Source: Drosophila pseudoobscura (lineage: Eukaryota > Arthropoda > Insecta > Diptera > Drosophilidae). From it: DNA of 64,000 nucleotides. The position numbers and the translations under genes are program-made. The stretch is from positions 20,541,501 through 20,605,500 of the forward strand of contig NC_046680.1 in NCBI RefSeq assembly GCF_009870125.1. Direction: 5' to 3'. Shown piece after piece: positions 11,065-21,696 of this stretch (positions are counted from its first letter, which is position 1; each line of letters begins with the position of its first letter). The notes under the pieces are model-generated. The model did not search any database. It was given only the letters and a program-made list of their open reading frames with translations, and was not told the origin of the DNA.

Positions 11065-11149
11065 TTACTGGACACCCTCCCGGTGTGCCAAGATTTTAAT
11101 AGATCTATGTGCAGTCGGTTAAATTGTAGATTCGTTCATTTAACTGAAG
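11065..11149 (+). CDS. mbl: Muscleblind alternative exon: first finger of the second CCCH pair
   Basis: This 85-base exon lies between the AG at 11063-11064 and a strong donor (GAAG then GTAAGT). In phase 0 it reads LLDTLPVCQDFNRSMCSRLNC followed by RFVHLTE, a CCCH finger with spacing C-x7-C-x4-C-x3-H. The same spacing is seen in Muscleblind/MBNL and ZC3H10 fingers. It joins in frame to 11742 (split codon GAT). If entered in phase 1 from the donor at 317, the same exon instead reads FTGHPPGVPRF and stops within the exon. Fly mbl has been reported to encode proteins with one or two tandem zinc-finger motifs (Irion 2012, from memory), which is the reason for assigning this exon to mbl rather than to a separate gene. 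Confidence 0.75.
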
Positions 11150-11741
11150 GTAAGTGCATGTGCCTTATGTTCTGTACCTTCTGTACCCCCTGTATCCACT
11201 TTCTCCTTACTTTCCCTTCTTTTATACTCACATACATATATGCTTTTAGTGCTTTCTTATTCTAGAGATTTGTTGAGAAGACCTTTCCGACTTCCGACTA
11301 TTATTCTGATTTGTAGTTAGGAAAACACGAACATTCATTTTTTTTACCGCTGCAATTGGCCGACGTTTTTTTTTTTATTGAATTTTTGGGAAAATAAATT
11401 TCTGTTTCCTGTTATTTTTTTGGTTTTATTTCGATTTTCGTTTTGGCTTAATCGAAGATATATCTATTACAAACACACACAAAGAAATACACCAGAGAAA
11501 ATGATAAAAAAAAAAAACAATGTAGAGATCGAAGATCGGATGACTTTCACAAGGGTTTTGTTACGATAGTATGTCTCCGTGTACCACTCCTCGTCCCCTC
11601 ATGCTCTCATACGGCCATGAAACGATATTTTTTGAAAGACCTTTCACCGTTTTCTAGTCAATCCAAACCGCCTTTACTCTGTATGTGTGGTGTGTGCCTT
11701 ACTAATTTGTGTCCCGTTCTCTTTCCACGCACGCCGCGCAG

Positions 11742-12010
11742 ATGACAAGGTCGAGGTGATTGATCAACGTGTTGCTGTCTGCCGCGATCATGCCAACAGC
11801 CAGTGCCGCCGCAAGCAGTGTAAATACTATCACATACCCATTGTCCTGCCGCCGGCCAACATCATGGCTGCCATGATCACAAATCCAAACGAGCAGCAAC
11901 AGCAGGCCACTGCTGCTGCAGCTGCAGCTGCTGTCGGTCCCAATTCTGGCTTTAATGGCGCTGGAAATTTGATCATCATTGAGCCGCAACAACAGCCACA
12001 GCAGCAGCAA

Positions 12011-12041
<31 letters not shown>

Positions 12042-12121
12042 AGCAGCAGCCGCTACAGCAGCAGTACAGCTACCACAGCAACGGCAACTACTACCAGAAC
12101 AAAAGCATCTATCAGCCGCAG

Positions 12122-12156
<35 letters not shown>

Positions 12157-12658
12157 ACAGCCACATCCACATCCACACATCACCTACCACTGCAGCTCGC
12201 CGTACTCCCCCTCGTCGGCTTCGTCGTCGTCCTCCTGCTCGATAGCCACCTCGCCCACCCTCTCGTCGGCCACGACTCTGTCCACCACATCGACAGCCAC
12301 CATGCCGACGCCCCAGCAGCAGTATGCCGCCGCCCCCGCAACGGCCACCTACTTGAAGGCGGCCCCGGCCTACTACACCGATGCCACGCCCACTCTGGTG
12401 CTGAGCAGCGACTACAACTCGAACTGCATCCCCATCCAGGCGGCGCCGTTCATCTCGCTGCAGGCGGCCCCCCAGCAGCACCACCTGCTGAAGTACACCG
12501 CCCAGCAGCCGCACGCCACCTACGTGGGGCACCATCACTATCAGCCCCAGTTGGGGACAGTGGTGGCCACCACAGTGACGGCCATGCCGGCCACCACGAT
12601 CAGTGTGGCGCCGGCAGCAGCAGGACCCACGGTCGTGGCGCCATCGACATGCATCTAA
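11742..12658 (+). CDS. mbl: Muscleblind alternative terminal exon: second finger and Gln-rich tail
   Basis: The acceptor GCGCAG ends at 11741. The exon continues the split Asp codon as DDKVEVIDQRVAVCRDHANS, then a second finger C-x7-C-x4-C-x3-H (CRDHANSQCRRKQCKYYH) followed by PIVLPPANIMAAMI. This is an MBNL-like arrangement in which a finger is followed by a PPA-type segment. The rest (about 260 residues) is low complexity: two long polyGln tracts (about 11985-12065 and 12115-12160, mixed CAA/CAG), a Ser/Thr-rich stretch and a Pro/Ala/Thr-rich end, with TAA at 12656-12658. The protein would bind RNA through a second tandem zinc-finger unit. If this region were a separate gene it would resemble ZC3H10, but the first finger exon lacks its own start codon or promoter. 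Confidence 0.78.
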
Positions 12659-14844
12659 CTGGCAGGCGGCAGAGCAGCGCCAGAGCAGCGGCTGGGGGTG
12701 GGGGTGGGGGCCTTTTTGTATTGTACCAATCTCTCACGTAATTAATTCCTTTCGAATCCGTTGAATACAAAAGTCTCCACACATCACATCACAGTTATAG
12801 ATACTTTTCTAGAATATTCCACATGCCACATGCCACACAATCATTGAAAACGAATCAAAACCAAAACTTTGGAATTACAGTCTCCACACACACACACACC
12901 CACACACTCGCACACACACACACACACAAAGGTTGAAAAGTGAAACTATTTACAAATCCAAAAGATCTTTTTCTTACTTCAAGCAAAGACTCTACCGTGT
13001 GTGTGTGTGTGTGTGTGTGTGTGGCATGCATCAAATGGGGAAAATATTGAGTGAAGACTCTAAAAAATTAAATTAAAACAAAAATTAAACAAAAACAAAA
13101 TATATAAAAAAAACAGAGAGTGTTTAGTGTTGTTAAATGAAAAACAAAAAACAAAAACAAAAAAAAGATTAGCAATTAAAAATTTAAATAAAAATAAAAA
13201 GTAAATAAAAACCGAAGCGAAGATTGAAACGCAGTTGAAATAAAATTAGTTACAAACTATTTTAAAACTCTAGTGTTCCATATTTCAAGGCAAACAAAAA
13301 CAAAAAAAAAAAAAACAACAAAATAGTAATCGAAAGTCTATAATCAAGAGGAAGAATGCTAGAGGAGTGTTAATATTAGCCTAACGTTAAGCCTGACAGA
13401 CACTTCAGAGGGGGGGAAAAATAGTCAAAATTAATCAAAAAAACAAAACAACAACAGAATACGAATAGGCCATGGATAACTAATATATATATATACCAAT
13501 AATCATAACGATTACCATAACGATTGCGATGGAAATAAAGTACAGTCACGTCCTATTTTTGCAACAACGATTTACTACAACAACAACAACAACAAAACGA
13601 GAGGCAAACGATCCAGAGATGTGTGTGTATTAGAAGCCAGAAACCAGATAAACAGATAAACAGAAAAAAAGCAAAAAAAAAACCATAATCCTTTTTTTAC
13701 ATTTTGTAATAACAAACAGCAAAAGAGAACTCATATTTTTTATATACAACAAAATGGGAAAATTTAATCAAATCTGCAACGATAGGCATTTCTGCAAAGC
13801 AAATTTTTGTGTTTTTTTTTTCTTTGTTTTCTTTTGGAAAAGTTTAGCTGAAAATCTCTAGAAAATTATAAACAGATTCCCCAGAAACCTACTCTGCAAA
13901 TATACATATATATCCTCCTATGTGGAACTATCTGTATCTATAGATTTTATTTCAGAATTTTGGATCACGCCTGTTTGATCCCGTTTGGATCTTCGTTTGT
14001 ATGTTTCTGTGGGAGTTTTCTCGAGTTACAATAAATTGCAGAATGGAAACTACTTATTATACATATACAAGAAAAAAAAAAACCAAACATACATACATGC
14101 ATGCATATACACATAGTACATATATTTGCATATATTTATGAATCAAGAATATATTGATTGATACATACATATATATATATATTTACTAATGGCAACTAAA
14201 ACATGAAATGTGATCTTTTAAAGAAACAAAAGGAGAGAATAATAATATTAATAATAATAATAATAATTGCAAGAAAATGGGAAATCAAATAAAGAACCGA
14301 AACACAGAACACACAGATAAATGCACAGACCAGCAGGCGTTGCATAGATAAAAGATGAAAGATAAAAGATAATTTTTAATTGCAATTCCATGCTTGGAAG
14401 ACACATAATATAATAATCGACATTTAGCTAAGGATTGTTCAACAATAACAAGATTTATGTACATGTACGTTTAAGGGCTGGTTATAATATACGGAAATTT
14501 GTTTTCTCTCATCCATTCCCATACCAAACCATGACTTTCTCCATCTCTCTGTCTCTCTCCGACTCTCACTCGTAGCTACGTAGTCCACTTTCAGCTCTCT
14601 CGCTCTCTCTCTTCGAAGCCTAAGCCTATAGTTAATGGAACGATCCTTTCCTGCTGATCTTTCCTCGTACTTTCCTACTAATGAACAAAAAAATGCCTAA
14701 TAAGTTTCCGTCCATTATAAGCAGACCTTAAATCTATGTGCAACACCCAACAACAACCAAACCCAACAGCAACAGCAAGTGGAGGAGTTGTAAACAAATA
14801 AAAAATAACAAAAATAACACAAAAATAAAATTAAATAAACTAAA

Positions 14845-14878
<34 letters not shown>

Positions 14879-16905
14879 TAGTAGATTTTCAACAACTAAA
14901 AGAAAACTTGTCGACATTTTAAACAGTTACTAACATTTATTGTAATAACAAACAAATGAAGAAAACAATAAGCTGCAAAATGGCAAACCAAAAACAAACA
15001 AAAAATGTTCTTAAATATGAAAATAAACTGAGAAAAGAAAAAAAAAATAAATATAAGAATAAACGAAAAATGGAAATCGTAGTTACTAAGATAAACATGC
15101 ATACAGACACCTATAGGATCGATCATTGTACCATAAGGGACTTCTTGCGAGGTCTAAGAACCGAGTACTTAACGGGTGTACGAGTAGATCGCGTGGCAGG
15201 TAGCATAGCACGAGTTTGTAAACTAGAAACGAAACTTTTATTTGCCTTAATCGAATCATATTACACAACACTACAAAGCACTACACAACACTACACAACA
15301 CTACGTGACACTGCAAAACACTACATGACACACACACACACTTGACATGGCTTGTACATGGCGCAGTCTCGTATAGAATATATATCTGACTATCTCTCCC
15401 GCTCTCTAGAGAGGGAAGGTCGAAAATATTGAACGTAGTTACAGGATGTGCAGAGTCTCTCCTCTCACTGTAAGTCATAGTTATTATTGTTAACTTTAGT
15501 TTATACTATATTAGATCATTATGATTATTAATTGTGAATATGATGTGATGTGTTTATTGAAAAGTAAAAACAAAAACTGAAACTACAATACGAAAAATAC
15601 AAAAACAAAAAAAAAACAAAAAACAAAACTAAATGTTGCAACATAATGAAAACATGAAAATTGATTGCTACTACGTGGATCCAGAGCGAAATGGCAGCTC
15701 CGGTTCCGGTTCCGCCTCCGCTCTGGTTCTGGTTCTGGTTCGGTGTAGAGTAAAACCGTAATTTAAGATTACACTAAATGGATAAAGCACGGGCCGTGTA
15801 TACGCCGTATACTGTGTGTCCTGTAAAGTAGTTCTCTTTCATTTTTGTCAGGTGATATCAACGAATTTTCGCTATGTTCTTGGCAGGGGTATACGTGCCC
15901 CCTACCCCCCTCCCGTAACCCCCAACTCCCTCATGTTTTGTTTTTTATAATTTAGTCAAGTTTTTATCGGTGTATGATTTTCAAGTCCTTTGTCGTTCTT
16001 TGTTTTGTTTTGTGATATTCGCGAAAAGAGGAGGAGAAAGGAGCAGAAGAACATTGTTTGTTGTTTAGTTTTTGTGTTCATAAAATATATTTTTGTAGTT
16101 TTGTTTTACTTTTTTTATATACTACATATATATAAATATATAGTATATATATACATTGTATTAAACAAATATATTATATTATATTATATTATACATTAAT
16201 GAACTAGTATATACAATTACCTATACACATATACAACTACAAAAAAAAAAAACAAAAAAATAAAGATGAATTGAAATAATAGATATTTAAGCGAACAAAC
16301 AAAAAAAAAGTAAGGAAAATCAAGAATAAAGAAAGTGCGGGCCAGATTGTGGTCGAGGATATTGATAAAGATAGCGATGATACTTATACTCCTACAAAAA
16401 TAAAAAAAAAAACAAAATCACAAACAACAACAAAAAAAACGAACATTTTTTAAAAATATTTAATAAACAAAATCATTATTAACTATTATTATTATGATTA
16501 TTATTATTATGATTATTATATTTATTATTATAAAAGAACAAATTTAGTTATTATACATGTAAAGAAAGGCAAAGTAAAGCGAGGTCTTGCAACTGCAACT
16601 GCAACAACAACAACGACTTAGAAGGGGGACGATAGAGTAGAAGAGTGAAGTGCAGGCAAGCGAAAGTTTTGGTTCAAAAAGAACAACTACAAAACTGGTA
16701 TATGAATGAAATTATATTGATATTGATAATGATAATGATAATGAAACAAAATACAACATTTAAAGTTATTTAGCAGTAAAATGAAATGAAAACCATGAAC
16801 AAAAAACCCAACAACAACAACAACAAACATCAATGAACAACATCAACAAACAAAAAACAATGAAATACAATAAAACACAACAAATAAATTACAAAAAAAA
16901 AAGAA
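12659..16905 (+). other. mbl: Long 3' UTR of the second mbl terminal exon
   Basis: This is about 4.2 kb of AT-rich non-coding sequence with A-runs, (CA)n and (GT)n, ATT/AAT repeats, CAACAA tracts and many AATAAA-type signals (for example near 13241, 13535, 14288 and 16262). The last pair is at 16869-16874 and 16883-16888. Composition changes to a more GC-rich intergenic type right after 16.92 kb, which supports the end of the transcription unit there. A tandem array of a roughly 10-base CACTACACAA-like unit lies at about 15262-15335. I see no coding frame worth calling. Confidence 0.55.
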
Positions 16906-18200
16906 AAGTGTATTTTTTATTCGAAAGGAGGAGGAGGCTATATGGAGGATTGTCATCACCAGCAGCTGGGCGGAAATGCTTGGGAATGCAAATTGTAGGA
17001 CGTACGACCCGGCCCGGCCGGACCCGCCCCACATGCATAATGTCCGACCTCACCGCAGGGACCGCAAACTGCAAAGAAAGTCCGACAAAGGGAGCACACG
17101 CCCTCCAGGGCAGGGGGGAAAGAGGTGAATGCCACACGTAAAATTCCCCAAGTGCCAGTGTTGAAAAACCTGCAAGCTGGAAAAAAACCCCCTGAAATAG
17201 TGAACGCCAGAGACATGAACCTGCCATGTGGCAGTGAAAAATGTGCAAAAAACGAGTCGAAACGAAACTCTTTCGTTCTATCCCCACTCCACTCCACCCC
17301 ACCCACACACACACACACATACATATACATAGAGTGGCACGTAAGTTGTCTATTTCACACACCAACGCGTGCTGTCTCCGTTTCGGTCTCCATCTTCGGA
17401 CTCCGGGCGCCATATTGCAGCACGCAGTCCATCGTAACTGTTGCAATTAGTTGCCACAGCAGTCCCAGTGGTCGCAAAAAATAGATCTATTGAGTAATGG
17501 GACGGGAACAATGCACCAACCATGGATAATCTTTATGTGGCATATGGGAGGGACAGTTTTACTTAATCCTTAACCCTTCAGCGGTTATCCCTCATATCCC
17601 TGACATTAATTGGCCGCACTATAAAGCGTAGTGAGAGCAGCCACTGGGGGGTTGCACGGTCAGGGCATTAAAAATTAACACTGAAATTGCTTTATTACAT
17701 ATCCCCTTCATACCCCCCCCCCCACGGATGTCAGACAGAAATTGACAAAGTATACGGATACTCGTAGCACGATATGTAGGGACAGTCACTTTCCCCATGA
17801 TGCTGTTAATGATACCTCCACCCTTCTCTTTCTGCAGTCACTCTGTCTCTTTCGCTGGCGAGTGTCGTGCGGAGAGAGAGAGCGAGAGAGAGGGACATTG
17901 ACGTTGATGAGACATGTGGTACGGCTGTTGCTGTGGCATCGTAAGAATCATTTCCCGTTGTACATAACACGTAACGTGGCGTTTATGTTTACGTCTCGTT
18001 GTCGCTGCCGTTGTCCCTTTTGGCGCACGGAAAAATTAAAATTTAATTGTCACTTAAAGGTAATTTTAAAAAAAACCCCTCGAAGCAAAGTGCGGCAGAG
18101 AACGGTGTGAGAGGGTGAATGGTAATTAAATTATTTTAATCACATTAATTAAAAATACACCCACACCCACTCACTGGGGGGTAGCGAGGTCAAAGGAGAA
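16906..18200. other. Intergenic, no gene seen
   Basis: This is mixed-composition sequence downstream of mbl with short CA, GAGA and C runs. Open frames on both strands are short, carry no recognisable motif and show no codon pattern. I see no RNA gene or clear repeat family here. Confidence 0.5.
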
Positions 18201-18254
18201 TTGTTTTGGTTAACTTAAATAGTGTAAAGCCAAATATTTACACAGCACGCCGAC

Positions 18255-18345
18255 ATGCCACACCTGGGGGCATGGGCGGCCATCCCTTTACCATTCCCGA
18301 CCTGGCCAAGAAGAAGGGATACAACGCCTGGAATTGGGGTTGTTG
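18255..18345 (+). pseudogene. Short coding-like orphan segment
   Basis: One frame reads ATPGGMGGHPFTIPDLAKKK then GYNAWNWG, with GC-rich third positions (GGC, CCC, ACC, CTG, GCC, AAG) unlike the AT-rich sequence on both sides. It ends abruptly in a GTTGTTGTTG-type run and has no convincing start, though an acceptor-like TTTACACAG precedes it at about 18243. It could be a relic or captured exon fragment, or one exon of an unseen gene. I do not recognise the protein. A second frame from the ATG at 18254 is also open for a similar length, so the reading frame is uncertain. Confidence 0.25.
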
Positions 18346-18633
18346 TTGCTCAATTTGCGTGTCAATAAATGTCCTAAGGATGTTTGTAATCCCACAAAAA
18401 GGTTGAGAAGTGGGACATTAGGGTTCAGCAGTGGGTCCGGCCTGACCCTGACCATAAATCTAGTAAGAAACGCAGCTACGGCGGCGACTCTTCATTTATA
18501 CCCGACATTCGATAATTTGTCAAAACAAGAAATTGTTGTTGCATTCAAAAAATATATGTATTCTCTTTTCCCACTTACCCAAATTCCTTCTCCGATTCGT
18601 ACGATTCTGATGGAGATGTTCACGTTACGAAGT

Positions 18634-20442
18634 TACGACAAAATCGCACCGAAACCGCCAGAGAAACGCACAAAATGATTTCCAATAATAGCACAAATTG
18701 TAGCCATTAATTTATTCAAATGAGGTGAGGCACAAGAGGGCGGAAGTTCGTGGGGACACACGCACCAAGAGAGAGTCAGATCAGCTACTGCGAATGCCTC
18801 ACCCGATTATGAACTTCACTTGGAGCGAGAGCACTCATTCCTTTTCGATTCTCTCCTTCACTGCTTTATCCCATCGTGGAGTGGGAAAGGGACAAAACTT
18901 GACGAATTTTCAAGCAAGCACCAACACACACACAAACGAAAAAAAACGGGGGAACGAAAAAATTACACATTTTAGATTTTGCCACATAAAAAAAAGAAAT
19001 GATGCAAAAATAATATGCTTTTCTACACATATGTATGTATATAAAATATATGAAACACATATACATACATATGTACATTTATTACAAATTGCCGCACTTT
19101 TCCTTCGTCGAGCTGCATGCCGCCATTTTTCCGCTTTTGCGCTCCCGCCTTTACACTTTATTGCACTAAAACACAATTTTTTGTACATATTCACTAGATC
19201 ACTACACTAAACTTCACTTCACAGACCTGTGCGACAATTTTCCCGATGGATTTTCCGCCATTTTCCGAATTTTCACCGATTGAAACGCGGAGCCGACTTG
19301 CGAACGCCTGCTTCGACCGGGTGAAAAAATTTGAGTGAGAGTGGCTCAAGTGCGTTCTTTGATCGCCTGCTCCTCTTTCTATTTTCTCTCTCTCCCACGC
19401 TCGCTTCGGAACTTCATCGTGCTTCTTGTCTACTTCCTCGGCTACTGAAAAGAGAGACCAAAACCGTGTGGTTGTGGGAGTGAGATGGAGATCGAGAGAC
19501 TGGTAGGTGAATTGCAGTGCGCGGTGTAGGTGCAGGGCTTGGCGAAATTACTCAATTTATTTTAAGTAATTGATCTCTCTGTAAAATTACTTAAATAATA
19601 TTATTTAATTAATTGATCTCGCTTTGCATTAGCAGAGAATGAAGACAAGGAGTAGAGATGAGCATAAACAAAAGAACTCCAGAGAGCGTGGGAGGGAGAG
19701 CAAATAGAAAGAGGAGTAGGAGATCAAAAAATGTACTCATTTGCATCGCTCTCACTCAAATTTTTTCACCCGCGCCAAGCGTGCGTTTGCAAGTTAGCTC
19801 CGCGTTTGAATCTGTGAAAATGCGGAAAATGGTGGAAAATCCAACAGGGAAAATGTCCCGCATGTGTATAGTGAACTTTTGTGTACAAAAACAGTGTTTT
19901 AGTGGAAGAAAATGTGCGTTTAAGGCAAAATAATGCGCTTAATAAAGGGAGGGGGCGCAGAAAAGGCAGAAAAGCAGCTCGTCGAAGGAAAACTGCATCA
20001 ATGTGTGATAGATTTATATTTGTTTTATATATTTGATACAAATATGTGTAGAAGAACATATTATTTGGCATAATTTCTTTTTTTCATGTGTTGATATTTA
20101 AAATAGGTAATTTTTTCGTTGGCTCGCTTTTTTTTCGTTTGTGTGTGTGTTGGTGCTTGCTTGAAAATTCGTCAAGTTTTGTCCCTTTCCCACTCCAGGA
20201 TGGAATAGTGCAGTGAAGAAGAGAATCGAAAAGGAATGCGTGCTCTCGCTCCAAGTGAAGTTCATAATAGGGTGAGGAATTCGCGATAGTGCTGATCTGA
20301 CTCTCTCTTGGTACGTGTGTCCCCACGAACTTCCGCCCTCTTGTGCCTCACCTTATATTAATAAAGTAATGGCTCTAATTTGTGCTATTATTGGAAATCA
20401 TTTTGTGCGTTTCGCTGGCGGTTTCGGTGCGGTTTTGTCGTA
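18634..20442. repeat. Long imperfect inverted repeat (hairpin or foldback element)
   Basis: The left arm (about 18634-19420) is matched in reverse complement by the right arm (about 19665-20442), with a spacer of roughly 240 bases. Matched landmarks include the outer TACGACAAAA...CGCACCGAAAC, the GAGGCACAAGAGGGCGGAAG block (18727 versus about 20330), and TTTTCGATTCTC (18841 versus about 20223). Further in are CCTTCGTCGAGCTGC (about 19103 versus 19976) and GGTGAAAAAATTTGAGTGAG near the centre (about 19320 versus 19770). The arms differ by substitutions and small indels, so it is not recent. No transposase or other long frame lies inside. It is probably a non-autonomous foldback/MITE-like element; a hairpin RNA locus is an alternative. 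Confidence 0.7.
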
Positions 20443-21663
20443 GCACGGCGACTCTCTTCATCAGACGGAAGATATTATGTTGTTCATTACCATGGATACT
20501 TTTATTTTCTTTGATGCTGATCAAATATGTATATGTATAGGTACAGATTAGATTCTTTTCCTGCTGTTTTTGTAACTTTTACGTTGTCATTGTTCTGTGG
20601 CTGAAACTTTTTCCCAATTGATCAGCACAAAAATGTGCGCTTAATTGAAATGTTGCCCAGCCTCCCCCTGCTGCAGGCCCACAGTTTTCCTTCACCTATT
20701 AAGTTTTCCCAAGTGGAATAAGTACATAAATGGCCTAGCGATGAGCCTCTTGAAGGCTTTTACGAAGCGAAATCCTCAATCAATTTCCTTGAATACTCGT
20801 CCTGTTAGGCGCCCCGCAAAAACTCTGATAAAGAAGAACCGACGTCTGCATTACCATTCCGCCTTGCAGATTCTTGCAGCAAATAAATTTAATCATTTTC
20901 ATGCTACACCTTGGGGCACTTTTACTTTTGCCATGATGCCAGGATGCCACCTAGCCCCTCGGGTCACCTCGCCCTATCCCTGGTGGCACGCTCTGCAATA
21001 TATAATTGCTGCCACCTTTTGCGACGTCTACACAACTTTGTCTGACCATAAATTTGCATTCTTCTTCCCTTTTGGATCGTTTTTCCCGCCCCCCTCCCCG
21101 TCTTTTTGTCGAGGAAAAGTAGAAATATGGCCACTTCGAGCACGAGGCGGTGGGGTGGGAGGGGTCTGGAAAATGCGGAAAATGTACAAGTGGACATAAA
21201 GTTAGCTTAGCAAAATTGCACAGCCCTGAACGTGGCCGGAGTACATAGTCGTATTGTATATTTTGCATATAGCTGGAGATATATGTATGTGTGTGTGTGT
21301 GTGTGTGTGCAACAAAATTGCATTGAAAATAAACAAACGAAGGGCCAGAGAGGGGCCCCCACCCCGTAAACCTGTGAATAATGTTGTGCGATATGAAAAT
21401 TGCACTGATTTAGTGCCCGAAATTTGCCAGCCCATTTATTTCCGGCAACCACCGAGCGCCCCCCAAAAAAAAACCAACCAACCCACCCAACCAGCGGTAC
21501 CCAGCCGATGATACCGTTGCTTGGGCCACCGGATATCCGGCTAATTGCCGAAACTTCAAGCTAAAGGATCTGGCTGGCCACATATCACATATCCCCCCCC
21601 ACTATCCAAGGACCAAAGCCAAGGACTACGTCCCCCAAAATTGTAACTCCACACCAATTATCT

Positions 21664-21696
<33 letters not shown>

